Positions 1 to 6,557 of a stretch of DNA of 13,982 nt are shown piece by piece; within the stretch, counting starts at the first letter, position 1; each line of letters starts with the position of its first letter. The translations under genes were made by a program, and so were the position numbers. The notes beneath the pieces were generated by a model, which was given only the letters and a program-made list of their open reading frames with translations, was not told the DNA's origin and did not search any database. Origin of the DNA: Novosphingobium sp. (GTDB lineage Bacteria; Pseudomonadota; Alphaproteobacteria; Sphingomonadales; Sphingomonadaceae); NCBI GenBank assembly GCA_030830245.1, contig JAURNJ010000219.1, positions 1-13,982 on the forward strand, given 5' to 3'.

Positions 1-2
1 TG

Positions 3-520
3 GCGGACAGCGGCCATTACAGCATCGACAGCACCACCGTTCGCGCCCACGTCTCGGCAGCGGGCGGAAAAGGGGGACTCATCGACGCGCTCTTGGCCGC
101 TCGCGGGGCGGGTTCACCAGTAAGCTTCACTGCCTGGCTGATGCCCTCGGACGACCGCTCGCCTTCGTTCTAACCGGCGGTGAGGCGGCGGACTGCAAGG
201 CATATGATGCCCTGATCGATCTGCCCGAACGCGCACCCGACGCCTTGCTTGCGGACAAGGGCTATGATGCCGACGCTATCCGTGCCGACCTTGCCGAACG
301 GAAGATCGAGGCCGTCATTCCGGGCCGATCAAACCGCCGCGTAAAAATTGAGCATGATCGGGCCCTCTACAAGCAGCGCAACCGCATCGAGCGCATGTTC
401 GGCCATCTCAAGATCAACCGGGCCATTGCCACCCGATACGATCAACTGGCCAACAGCTTCCTCGGAATGGTCCATCTCGCCACCGCCAGATACTGGCTCA
501 AATTTGTCCACGCCGCCTAG
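3..520 (+). CDS. IS5-family transposase, 3' part, with -1 frameshift
   Basis: This is a DDE transposase whose 5' end and left inverted repeat lie outside the window. All three catalytic acidic residues are visible: the first Asp in YSIDSTTVRAH (codon 27-29), the second in LLADKGYDAD, and the Glu in RNRIERMFGHLK. The protein ends normally with KFVHAA and TAG at 518-520. Reading starts in the frame beginning at position 3 but continues after a short A/G run, GGAAAAGGGGG at 66-76, in the frame used from 77 onward, so a -1 shift is needed. Many IS5-family elements of the IS427 type express the enzyme by programmed -1 frameshifting at such runs, so the gene may be functional rather than broken. 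Without the shift, the first frame stops at TAA near 172. The right end of the element could not be fixed; it should lie between 521 and about 546. Confidence 0.85.
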   Translation, partial: GQRPLQHRQHHRSRPRLGSGRKRGTHRRALGRSRGGFTSKLHCLADALGRPLAFVLTGGEAADCKAYDALIDLPERAPDALLADKGYDADAIRADLAERKIEAVIPGRSNRRVKIEHDRALYKQRNRIERMFGHLKINRAIATRYDQLANSFLGMVHLATARYWLKFVHAA

Positions 521-546
521 CTCTATCCCGCGCATTAATATCTGGC

Positions 547-1083
547 CTATCTATCCTCGTCGCCCTTGTTCTTTCCCCTCTCGACCGCTGGCGGCGGTGG
601 AGCCGGCTTGGCGACCTTGCACCCCTTCGCCTCCGCGAGCCCGCGCAGATAACCGCGCCGTGCAATGCCGACGGTGACGGCAGCCTGAAGACTGCGCTCC
701 GCAGGCGCCGCACCACTGATCTCGCGTACCAGTCCGCGGAAGGGAATCAGCGAATTGACCACTGTGCGACCGACCGCCTCGGCGATCTTCCCCGTGCGGT
801 TCTCGTTGATCGCGACGCCGACGGCGAAATCCTCGCCCAGCACGGCATTCAATTCACCCATCGCCTCATTAAGGTCGCGACACCGACGCGTGGGTGGCGG
901 CGCATAGGGGTTTTCGACCGCTTTCAGCAGTACAGCGGGTATCTCGCCCTTGTCTATACCCACGTCCCGTGCCGGCTGAGTGGCTATTTTCCCGGCCTTG
1001 TCCAACGTGTTGGGCCTGTCCTGGGCGATGGCTGCGCTCGACAGCAGCGAAGGCAGCAAAATGCCAGTGGCGATGAATCTCAT
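547..1083 (-). CDS. Predicted secreted/periplasmic protein of unknown function
   Basis: I do not recognise the family. The ATG at 1081-1083 was chosen because a strong ribosome-binding site, GGAGGAA, lies 6-7 bases upstream, and because translation from it begins with a classic Sec signal peptide: MRF, then a hydrophobic stretch IATGILLPSLLSSAAIAQ, with likely cleavage after about residue 20. An open frame continues upstream to 1266 but would bury the signal peptide. The mature part (about 155 residues) has no further membrane segment. It has a Pro-rich patch (NPYAPPPTRR) with a single Cys just after it, a central GEDFAVGVAINENRTGKIAEA segment and a C-terminal PPPP linker followed by a charged tail. 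The gene lies downstream of mazF with a gap of about 190 bp. The stop is only 26 bp from the end of the IS5 transposase gene, so its downstream neighbour was probably displaced by that insertion. Confidence 0.6.
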   Translation of the reverse strand: MRFIATGILLPSLLSSAAIAQDRPNTLDKAGKIATQPARDVGIDKGEIPAVLLKAVENPYAPPPTRRCRDLNEAMGELNAVLGEDFAVGVAINENRTGKIAEAVGRTVVNSLIPFRGLVREISGAAPAERSLQAAVTVGIARRGYLRGLAEAKGCKVAKPAPPPPAVERGKNKGDEDR

Positions 1084-1158
1084 AGAAGTTCCTCCAAATT
1101 GAATAGTCGAGCGTCCGTCCGTTCTGAGAACGATTTTGACGATCCGGTGGAGGCGTTT

Positions 1159-1173
1159 CCCCCCACAGGGGGG
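1159..1173. repeat. C6/G6 hairpin between mazF and the secreted-protein gene
   Basis: CCCCCC (1159-1164), a 3-base loop and a run of eight G (1168-1175) can pair into a stem of six G-C pairs. It lies between the end of mazF and the next minus-strand gene. There is no T tract on either side, so a rho-independent terminator is not supported. The rest of the 1084-1276 gap shows only the ribosome-binding site of the secreted-protein gene and an 11-base palindrome, GTTCTGAGAAC, at 1121-1131. Confidence 0.35.
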
Positions 1174-1276
1174 GGCGGAGGTCAGCAGGGCGTGCCAGCC
1201 TTCACAGTTCACCTTTAAGACCTTCATTTGTCCATTCGCTTCGTCGCGCCTCGCGTGGATCTCCATTGCCTGTCCT

Positions 1277-1597
1277 TCAAATCAGCCCGACGACAAGTAG
1301 CAAGGCACGGTCCACGGCCTTCATCCGCTCATCGTCAAGCCGCCCGAAAGGCTCGCTGATTTTCGAGCGCGGCAGGGTGGAGAGCTTGTCCACCATCACC
1401 TGCGAAAGCACGCGCAACCCGTTGGCGTTGTCCGGCTCGACAGTGATGCGAAAGGCGGCGTCCCGCACGGCGCTGGTGATCGGGCAGATCACGATGCTCT
1501 CCAGAGCGGCCAGAATATTCGATTGCACAATGAGGGCCGGGCGCGGTTTGCCGTAGTCGCCTTGCAATGAAACCGCGACAATATCGCCTCGCTTCAC
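1277..1597 (-). CDS. mazF: MazF/PemK-family endoribonuclease toxin
   Basis: MazF/PemK toxins are small ribosome-independent RNases that cut mRNA at short sequences. The protein (106 aa from GTG at 1595-1597) has the family pattern: KRGDIVAVSLQGDYGKPRPALIVQS at the N-terminus, ICPITS in the middle and a C-terminal helical segment. The Arg-Gly-Asp and Gly-Lys-Pro-Arg-Pro parts are the usual conserved loop region. GTG at 1597 is preferred because it overlaps the antitoxin stop as GTGA and is preceded by GAGGA at 6-base spacing. A second in-frame GTG at 1603 adds two residues. The stop is TGA at 1277-1279. The toxin is translationally coupled to the antitoxin just upstream, the normal antitoxin-first arrangement. 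The length is typical and no key region is missing. Confidence 0.88.
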   Translation of the reverse strand: MKRGDIVAVSLQGDYGKPRPALIVQSNILAALESIVICPITSAVRDAAFRITVEPDNANGLRVLSQVMVDKLSTLPRSKISEPFGRLDDERMKAVDRALLLVVGLI

Positions 1598-1815
1598 TGC
1601 CACTCCTCGATCTGCCCTGCCGCTTCTTCGGTAAACCGCAGCACGTCCAGTTCCGCCGGGTCGTCCTTCAACTTCAAGCATTGCTGACGCACACGCTCCG
1701 CGAAATCAGCGGCGCGTGTGTCAGGAACCCAAAATTGGACGGGCCGAAACCCCGCCGCGCGCATCCGCTGGCGGTGTCGATCTACCTTGTCAGCCCTTTG
1801 CTTGATCGCGGCCAT
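1594..1815 (-). CDS. mazE: MazE-like antitoxin (DUF3018 family)
   Basis: This 73-aa basic protein matches the DUF3018 'antitoxin MazE family' pattern in its central RMRAAGFRPVQFWVPDTR, followed by FAERVRQQC and an acidic C-terminal half that would wrap around and neutralise the toxin. The start is ATG at 1813-1815 with GGAG six bases upstream. It ends in the TGA at 1594-1596, which overlaps the toxin start by four bases, so the two proteins are coupled. Such antitoxins bind their own promoter through the N-terminal half. A perfect 13-bp inverted repeat lies directly upstream at 1826-1859, consistent with autoregulation by the antitoxin or the toxin-antitoxin complex. Confidence 0.85.
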   Translation of the reverse strand: MAAIKQRADKVDRHRQRMRAAGFRPVQFWVPDTRAADFAERVRQQCLKLKDDPAELDVLRFTEEAAGQIEEWQ

Positions 1816-1825
1816 GTGAGTCTCC

Positions 1826-1859
1826 GATGGGTATCATGCAGGGTTACATGATACCCATC
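1826..1859 (-). promoter_or_regulatory. Operator of mazEF: perfect 13-bp inverted repeat
   Basis: GATGGGTATCATG (1826-1838) is repeated as its exact reverse complement at 1847-1859, with an 8-base spacer. It ends 11 bp upstream of the mazE start codon, with the mazE ribosome-binding site (GGAG) between. TATCAT or CATGAT inside the arms could be the -10 element, so a repressor bound here would block transcription. The position and symmetry are typical of TA autoregulation; the binding itself is inferred. Confidence 0.7.
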
Positions 1860-2079
1860 CTGCCTATCTTCCGCAAGCGCTATCCGAAAATTGCCCTCTG
1901 GTGCCCGTCAGGGGCATCGCCAAGTCCTTAGATTGCACAACCTGCCCCCAATCGCTCCCCTGCGCTCTACGGGCCGGAAATCGCCTCCTGCACTCCCTGA
2001 TAGCCAATTCGAACCTTCCATCATTGTGCAACGTGGAATCGTTGCCCCGACGTGGGCCGACCTGGCTGCCCTGCAAAGG

Positions 2080-2107
2080 TTGCAAATGTACGATCAAGTG
2101 CTATAGT
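2080..2107 (+). promoter_or_regulatory. Candidate promoter of the RelE/XRE module
   Basis: TTGCAA at 2080-2085 and TATAGT at 2102-2107 are separated by 16 bases and lie 24 bases upstream of the RelE start codon. Overlapping the -10 is a short 8-base-spaced direct repeat (ATAGTGC, ATAGTGT, then ATAGGG) from 2103 to 2123, a plausible antitoxin operator. The preceding stretch 1861-2079 holds no convincing gene. Confidence 0.5.
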
Positions 2108-2130
2108 GCATAGTGTTATAGGGTGGCGCA

Positions 2131-2511
2131 GTGCGAATATTCAAAACCAAATGGATTGCGCGCTTCGTCCGGCGTGAGCGAATTGACGACGCTGGTTTGA
2201 AAGAGGCTATCGCGCGAGCCGAGCGCGGTATCATCGACGCCGATCTGGGTGGTGGACTCATCAAGCAGCGCGTTGCCCGGCCTGGGCAGGGGCGATCAGG
2301 CGGGTTTCGCATGATCGTCGCCTATCGAACGGACGATCGGGCGTTCTTTCTGTACGGCTTTGCCAAGAACGAGCGCGAAAACATAGAGGACAGCGAGTTG
2401 CAGACCTTGAGGGACATTGCCGCCGAATTGTTGGCGCATGACGAGACCGCCCTGGATGCAGCCGTGGGCATGGGCAAGCTACAGGAGATCGAAAATGGCG
2501 AAGAAGCTTAG
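2131..2511 (+). CDS. RelE-type toxin (PF06296-like), toxin-first module
   Basis: This is a 126-aa protein starting at GTG 2131, with AGGGTGG five bases upstream. The pattern FKTKWIARFVRRERIDDAGLKEAI, then RAERGIIDADLGGGLIKQRVAR, GRSGGFRMIVAYR and FFLYGFAKNERENI is that of the RelE/HigB-like family in which the toxin gene precedes its antitoxin. Members are mRNA-cleaving, usually ribosome-dependent RNases. The basic surface residues (KQRVARPGQGRSGGFR) and the conserved 'FLYGFAKNERENI' strand are visible. The gene ends in TAG at 2509-2511, 17 bases inside the next gene, so the pair is coupled. The C-terminal extension after LAHDETALDAAVG is typical of this subgroup. The specific RNA target cannot be told from sequence. 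Confidence 0.85.
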   Translation: MRIFKTKWIARFVRRERIDDAGLKEAIARAERGIIDADLGGGLIKQRVARPGQGRSGGFRMIVAYRTDDRAFFLYGFAKNERENIEDSELQTLRDIAAELLAHDETALDAAVGMGKLQEIENGEEA

Positions 2512-2824
2512 CAATCTGACCGAAGCCCTCCTCGAAACGGCCGAGGACATGCACAGCGCCGGGCTGATGGGCGATGAAGTCTATGAGAAGATCACCGTCC
2601 GCCACCTGGGGCCGGACGCGCCGCTCACGGCCGCGCCAATCACACCGGAAGAGATCCGAAGCGTGCGTGAGCGGGCACATTTGAGCCAGGCCGCGCTTGC
2701 CAAATATACGAACCTGACGCCGGGCTATATCTCGCAACTCGAACGCGGCACCAAACAAGCCAAGGGGCCTGCGCTCGCCATCCTGAACGTCATTCGCCGT
2801 AAGGGCATCGAAGCACTGTTGTGA
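2495..2824 (+). CDS. XRE/Cro-type HTH antitoxin of the RelE module
   Basis: This 109-aa protein begins at ATG 2495 with AGGAGA six to seven bases upstream, overlapping the toxin gene by 17 bp. The N-terminal half (MAKKLSNLTEALLETAEDMHS) is helical and probably binds the toxin. The C-terminal half is a helix-turn-helix domain at about residues 50-105: EEIRSVRERAHLSQAALA, then YTNLTPGYISQLERGTKQ, then GPALAILNVIRRKGIEALL. This layout of small toxin first and HTH antitoxin second is that of HigBA/NadS-like pairs, where the antitoxin represses the operon. The promoter and short direct repeats at 2080-2123 are its likely target. Confidence 0.85.
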   Translation: MAKKLSNLTEALLETAEDMHSAGLMGDEVYEKITVRHLGPDAPLTAAPITPEEIRSVRERAHLSQAALAKYTNLTPGYISQLERGTKQAKGPALAILNVIRRKGIEALL

Positions 2825-2937
2825 CCGTCCGCTCCAGGGGTCTGACGGCGGTTATGGCCTGATTTTCGTCGCACCGCCCATATCTTAAGAAAACGCCGTC
2901 ATAATGCCGGGTTGGGAAGAACGGAAAAAGGGCGGAC

Positions 2938-3453
2938 ATGGCTGACATAGAATTACCACGACCGTTCGCGTTCGACGAATTTTACGCGATGCTGAAAAAG
3001 TATGTGAACGATCCCAAGGCACGGGAAGCACTCGCGAACTACGATGCCGAAGCGATCGAAGGCAGAGGACAACTCGATGACTCATCAACGTCATCGGAAT
3101 TGGCTTATGACGCTGACGGCATATTCCAGCAGATTGGTTGGTCAATCTTGGTTAGTCATGGTTGGCCTATCTACTATGACATGATTCAGTCAACAGGCCA
3201 AAATCACGAGTTGCAGATGGAGTTCCTTTCAGCAGCCGGAAACTTCAGGAGTATAGCAAAGCTGCTAATTCGCGGGCGCAAGGAAGATGATCTTCCGCGA
3301 TGGTTGAGAGAGGGAGATACGTTTCCTGACAAGAACTTCGACATCTACGATCCCGCAAGCGTACTTCGCCTTCTGCGAATGTGGTCCGAAAAGCATCCGA
3401 GACATCAGCCCTATACTCTGACGGCATCTGAAAGCGCACAATCACCAGACTGA
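2938..3453 (+). CDS. Hypothetical protein, unrecognised, 171 aa
   Basis: I do not recognise this protein. ATG at 2938 is preceded by a weak AGGG six bases upstream. It is soluble and mostly helical, acidic in the N-terminal third (DAEAIEGRGQLDD), with a central aromatic stretch (IFQQIGWSILVSHGWPIYYDMIQ) and a C-terminal helix (VLRLLRMWSEKHP). There is no signal peptide or membrane segment; the hydrophobic patch is too short and polar. Its base composition is visibly richer in A+T than the flanking genes, suggesting a separate transfer event. It stands alone between two TA modules on opposite strands, with 113 bp upstream and 127 bp downstream that hold no other gene. An accessory or cargo role is all that can be inferred. 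Confidence 0.6.
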   Translation: MADIELPRPFAFDEFYAMLKKYVNDPKAREALANYDAEAIEGRGQLDDSSTSSELAYDADGIFQQIGWSILVSHGWPIYYDMIQSTGQNHELQMEFLSAAGNFRSIAKLLIRGRKEDDLPRWLREGDTFPDKNFDIYDPASVLRLLRMWSEKHPRHQPYTLTASESAQSPD

Positions 3454-3580
3454 CGTCAATCACATGAAATCCGACGGGCTAACCATCGGTATTATATGGT
3501 ATTTTCTTCTCTTTAGCGCGCGAGCAACTCACGCCGTAGGATGGCGTCGCACCTCTATCTGATTGCTTGCCGCGATGTTG

Positions 3581-3811
3581 CTAGATTTGCCCTGACGCTA
3601 CGAGCTTACCCAGCAGGGCATTGACGCGCGTTTGCCAGCCTGGGCCGCTCCCACGCAAATGCTCGACCGTCTTCGCATCCAGGCGGATTTTCACTTCTAC
3701 CTTGGGGGCTTCGAGCTTCGGGCGACCTCGCCGGGACGGCTTCATTCCGGCCATGAACGCCGCATCCATCGGCGGATTATCGTCGTGAATCTCAGGATCA
3801 AACTTGGCCAT
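3581..3811 (-). CDS. brnA: BrnA antitoxin
   Basis: BrnA is the ribbon-helix-helix antitoxin of BrnT and represses the brnTA promoter. The ATG at 3809-3811 is preceded by a strong GGGAGG site. The 76-aa protein has the family layout: an acidic N-terminus (FDPEIHDDNPPMDAAFMAGM), a basic RRGRPK linker, the strand KVEVKIRLDAKTVEHL and the conserved GPGWQTRVNALLGKLV helix near the C-terminus. It overlaps the end of brnT by 14 bp, so the two are coupled, in the usual toxin-first order. An open frame extends upstream to 3913 but is only the antisense shadow inside brnT. Confidence 0.88.
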   Translation of the reverse strand: MAKFDPEIHDDNPPMDAAFMAGMKPSRRGRPKLEAPKVEVKIRLDAKTVEHLRGSGPGWQTRVNALLGKLVASGQI

Positions 3812-4073
3812 AATAGAACCTCCCTTCATGCTTCTCTGCCGGACGCAAGCTGATGGCGCGAACCGCATCGTCGTGGGAGCCGTCGGTGAAAGCCAGCACA
3901 TGCAGGCGATCACCGATCAACCCTATGGCAACGAAACGGACCTCTCCATAATCGAAACGGTCATCCTCGCGTTCAAAGGCCGTGTCCCAATCGAACCCTT
4001 CCGCAGCCTGCAAGGATATGCCGTGTTTGGCGATATTCCTCTCGTCTTTGGCCGGGTCGAACTCGATCTCCAT
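3798..4073 (-). CDS. brnT: BrnT ribonuclease toxin
   Basis: BrnT is a RelE-fold RNase that inhibits translation. The 91-aa protein shows the diagnostic start MEIEFDPAKDERNIAKHGIS, then FDYGEVRFVAIGLIGDRLHVLAFT, and the C-terminal VRAISLRPAEKHE in which the Arg/Ser/Arg cluster belongs to the active-site region of the family. ATG at 4071-4073 is the best family match. An in-frame GTG at 4088 would add five residues (MYEIC). Neither has a good ribosome-binding site. The Tn3 remnant begins only about 75 bp upstream on the opposite strand, so the brnTA promoter region borders the transposon breakpoint. Confidence 0.88.
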   Translation of the reverse strand: MEIEFDPAKDERNIAKHGISLQAAEGFDWDTAFEREDDRFDYGEVRFVAIGLIGDRLHVLAFTDGSHDDAVRAISLRPAEKHEGRFYYGQV

Positions 4074-4149
4074 ACAAATTTCGTACACCCATTAAATCGC
4101 CCACACAACCGTTTTTGTGCACCCTATAAAGATCAGCTTGGGCGAGTGA

Positions 4150-5304
4150 CATCACACATCGGCCTTTGACGCTACCCATTTGCGCACGGGGGTGGCCTGC
4201 GTGGACAAGATCGGGCTGATGAACGTTCTGCTGGCAGAAGGCGTCAATCTCGGCCTGCGTAAAATGGCGGCGGCTACCAATACGCACAGCTTCTGGGAAT
4301 TGCTGCGGATCGCGCGCTGGCATGTCGAAGGCAGCGCCTATGATCGGGCGCTTGCCATGATAGTCGAGGCGCATGCGAACCTGCCCATGGCTGCGTTCTG
4401 GGGACACGGGCACTCCGCATCCAGCGATGGACAATTCTTCCTAGCCACCGAGCAGGGCGAGGCGATGAACATGGTCAACGCCAAATATGGCAATGTCCCC
4501 GGCCTGAAAGGATACAGCCACGTCTCCGATCAATATGCCCCATTCGCCACCCAGGTCATTCCCGCGACCGTCAGTGAGGCTCCATATATCCTCGACGGGC
4601 TGCTCATGAACGATGCAGGCCGCCATGTCCGTCAGCACTTCGCCGACACAGGCGGCTTTACCGATCATGTGTTCGCTGCCTGTGCGCTTCTCGGTTACAG
4701 GTTCGCGCCGCGCATCCGCGACCTTCCTCAAAAGCGGCTCTATGCCTTCAATCCCGGCGCAACGCCTGCAAATGTGCGGGGGTTGGTCGGCGGGAAAATC
4801 AACGAACCACTCATTGAGCGGAACTGGCCTGACATCCTTCGCGTCATGGCCACGATCGCCGCCGGCATTGTCGCGCCCAGCCAAATTCTCCGCAAGCTGG
4901 CCTCCTATCCTCGCCAGAATGAATTGGCCCTCGCCCTTCGGGAAGTCGGTCGTGTCGAGCGGACATTGTTCATGATCGACTGGATTCTCGACGCCGGCTT
5001 GCAGCGCCAGGCCCAGATCGGCCTCAACAAAGGTGAAGCCCACCACGCCCTCAAGCGTGCCATCAGCTTTCATCGGCGTGGCGAAATCCGGGACCGATCG
5101 GGCGAAGGCCAGCATTATCGAATTGCTGGCATGAACCTGCTGGCTGCCATTATTATCTTTTGGAACACGATGAAGCTCGGGGAGGTCGTCAGCAACCAAG
5201 CCGCTGATGGCGTTGTCATTCCCCCCGATCTCCTCGCCCATGTCTCGCCGCTGGGCTGGGAGCACATCAACCTCACTGGCGAATACCGCTGGCCAAAATC
5301 TTAG
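4150..5304 (+). pseudogene. tnpA: Tn3-family transposase TnpA, C-terminal fragment
   Basis: The frame is open from just after a TGA at 4147-4149 to TAG at 5302-5304 and gives about 385 residues of a protein normally close to 970-1000. Recognisable Tn3 catalytic-domain blocks are in order: THLRTG, GVNLGLRKMA, ASSDGQFF (first Asp), YSHVSDQYAPF (second Asp), LYAFNPGATP, LASYPRQNELA, LNKGEAHHALKRAI (Glu), GEGQHYRIAGMNLL and LGWEHINLTGEYRW at the natural C-terminus. The DDE triad is thus present, but the N-terminal DNA-binding two-thirds is missing, so the protein cannot work. An ATG at 4219 and a GTG-type start near 4180 exist but lack a good ribosome-binding site. The sequence resembles the Tn5393-like branch. 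No resolvase or res site is present. Confidence 0.9.
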
Positions 5305-5337
5305 CGTAGGATTTCGCCCCCTCCTGCAAACGCCCCC
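5300..5337 (+). repeat. 38-bp terminal inverted repeat of the Tn3-family element
   Basis: Read inward on the minus strand, the sequence starts GGGGGCGTTTGCAGGAGGGG and ends CCTACGCTAAG at 5300. This is the length and layout of Tn3-family ends, close to the Tn5393 type, and the TnpA stop codon lies inside it, as is usual. The opposite end of the transposon is missing from this window, so no target duplication can be identified. Confidence 0.75.
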
Positions 5338-5415
5338 ATGCTGGGCGAATACGATTTCTCCGACAAGAAGCTTGCAGACAGCTTCGGTATCCTCCCCCTG
5401 AAACAGGGCCTCTGA
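5338..5415 (+). other. Short open frame directly beyond the Tn3 end, possible gene tail
   Basis: Directly after the terminal repeat there is ATG followed by 24 codons and TGA. The peptide (MLGEYDFSDKKLADSFGIL and six more residues) has protein-like composition but no ribosome-binding site. It could be the last codons of a gene cut by the transposon insertion. It may also be chance. The rest of the stretch to 5553 shows no gene. Confidence 0.2.
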
Positions 5416-5553
5416 AACCAGGCCGTAAATGGGGGAATGAAAATGAGGGAATTTATCAGCAACTCAATACCTTGCCAGAATTCCTATGTCGCATTCCGCC
5501 CCTTTGCGGGGACGGACCCAACACTCGCTCGACCGCGTGGCGCTGTTCTTCGC

Positions 5554-5850
5554 TCAAGCGGCCTCTTCGAGCTGGATATGCAGCCTGAAGCCCGCCGCCG
5601 TGGCGACGTTGACCAAGGCGTCCAGCGAGAATTTGTCGAGCTTTCCGCGCAGAAGATCGTTCAGCCGGGGGCGGGTCAGGCCGAGCCGCTTGGCAGCCTG
5701 CTCCTGCGGCACGCCCCAGGACTTCACCCGCTCGCGGATGCTCAGCAACAGGTCCGCGCGCGCCGTCAGATTCGCCGCTTCCGCCGGCGTGTCGGCCAGC
5801 GCGTCAAAGACGCTATCGAAGACTTCGACATTCATAGGTTCGGCGCTCAT
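5554..5850 (-). CDS. HigA-like XRE HTH antitoxin
   Basis: This is a 98-aa protein starting at ATG 5848-5850, which overlaps the toxin stop by four bases (ATGA) and has GGAAGG seven bases upstream. A helical N-terminal part (VFDSVFDALADTPAEAANLTARADLLLSI) is followed by an HTH at about residues 45-90: VPQEQAAKRLGLTRPRLNDLLRGKLDKFSLDALVNVA. The C-terminal strand GFRLHIQLEE is typical of the HTH_37-type antitoxins paired with Gp49/HigB-like toxins. It should neutralise the upstream-encoded toxin and repress the operon. An upstream in-frame ATG (5865) lies inside the toxin gene and lacks a suitable ribosome-binding site. Confidence 0.85.
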   Translation of the reverse strand: MSAEPMNVEVFDSVFDALADTPAEAANLTARADLLLSIRERVKSWGVPQEQAAKRLGLTRPRLNDLLRGKLDKFSLDALVNVATAAGFRLHIQLEEAA

Positions 5851-6185
5851 TGCTCTGCCTTCCAAGTTTTCAGCCGTTTCGCGGCTAGATCAATGTCCTT
5901 TTGCGGCGTCTGTTGCGTCTTTTTCTGGAACGCATGAAGCACAAGAACCCGATCCTGTAGCGTCGCCAAATACATCACCCGAAACGCGCCTGATGCTTCT
6001 CTGATCCGTATTTCCCTCACGCCTGCCCCGACTGTCTTCATCGGCTTCCAGTCGGAAGGTTCGAGACCCGTTTGCACCGCCCGAAGTTCCACGCCTGCGC
6101 CATAGCGAGCGTCATCCGGGAAATCGCGTAGGGCCTCGCGACTGTCGCCCAGGAAATGAATCGGCTTTGCGGTCTTGGGCTCCAT
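5847..6185 (-). CDS. HigB-like (phage Gp49-type RelE/ParE superfamily) toxin
   Basis: The 112-aa protein from ATG 6183-6185 has the pattern of PF05973 toxins: IHFLGDSREALRDFPDDARYGAGVELRAVQ, then GVREIRIREASGAFRVMYLA, RVLVLHAFQKKTQQTPQKDI and a C-terminal basic helix (LAAKRLKTW). The REIRI...FRVMY strand pair and the HAFxKKTxxTP signature are diagnostic. Members are usually ribosome-dependent mRNA interferases. The gene is followed by its antitoxin with a 4-bp overlap. Possible promoter elements lie within about 35 bp upstream (GATACA-like -10), but no clear ribosome-binding site is seen, so translation may be leaderless or weak, which would suit a toxin gene. Confidence 0.87.
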   Translation of the reverse strand: MEPKTAKPIHFLGDSREALRDFPDDARYGAGVELRAVQTGLEPSDWKPMKTVGAGVREIRIREASGAFRVMYLATLQDRVLVLHAFQKKTQQTPQKDIDLAAKRLKTWKAEQ

Positions 6186-6362
6186 TGCGCGGACTGTATC
6201 AAAATCGAGACAGGAAAGCAACAGCGACCAAGCGCCTGCCGCTGCGCGGCACCGTGGCTCTAGTCGCTCAAGCTCCCCAAGCCCGCAAGCGGTCTTGGCC
6301 GAAGGTGACGATCCAAATGGCGGGCGAGATCGCGTGCGCGGATCTCGCTGGCGTGGTGCCGG

Positions 6363-6380
6363 CGACACGCCGGCGTGTCG
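6363..6380. repeat. Perfect 18-bp palindrome
   Basis: CGACACGCCGGCGTGTCG is its own reverse complement. It lies in the gene-free stretch about 180 bp upstream of the HigB-like toxin start. It could be a dimeric repressor site or a cruciform-forming sequence; nothing in the sequence assigns it to a gene. Confidence 0.6.
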
Positions 6381-6422
6381 TTCCTTTGCGTGGGAAGAGA
6401 GCGTTCCACCCCCCTCTCCCCA

Positions 6423-6500
6423 GCAACGACAATCAGCGGGACCGTGGCTCACTCGGCAAGCCTCGCTGCGCCGCGCGCCACTCCCGCAGATTGTCGCTGC
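6423..6500. repeat. 19-bp imperfect inverted repeat, 40-bp interior
   Basis: GCAACGACAATCAGCGGGA (6423-6441) and TCCCGCAGATTGTCGCTGC (6482-6500) are complementary at 17 of 19 positions. A CCCCCCTCTCC-like run precedes the left arm (6409-6419) and follows the right arm (6500-6510). The unit has the outline of a small MITE-like or repetitive extragenic element, but no target duplication was recognised. Confidence 0.5.
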
Positions 6501-6540
6501 CCCCCTCTCCTGCCGGCGTTCTTGGGCGTCCGTGTCCGGC

Positions 6541-6557
6541 CGATGGCCTGGCCATCG
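6541..6557. repeat. 8-bp inverted repeat before the SprT-like gene
   Basis: CGATGGCC and GGCCATCG are separated by one base, and the pairing can be extended outward through CCGG/CCGG with one bulge. There is no T tract, so termination is not supported. Confidence 0.45.

Noticed and set aside
1933..2031. TTGCACAA and TTGTGCAA as an inverted repeat upstream of the RelE gene
   Set aside because: Eight-base arms 83 bp apart are weak, and the sites do not align with the better promoter and direct repeats near 2080-2123.
4441..5265. Long minus-strand open frame of 274 codons
   Set aside because: It lies opposite the Tn3 transposase fragment, whose motifs are unmistakable. The antisense frame has no family features or ribosome-binding site.
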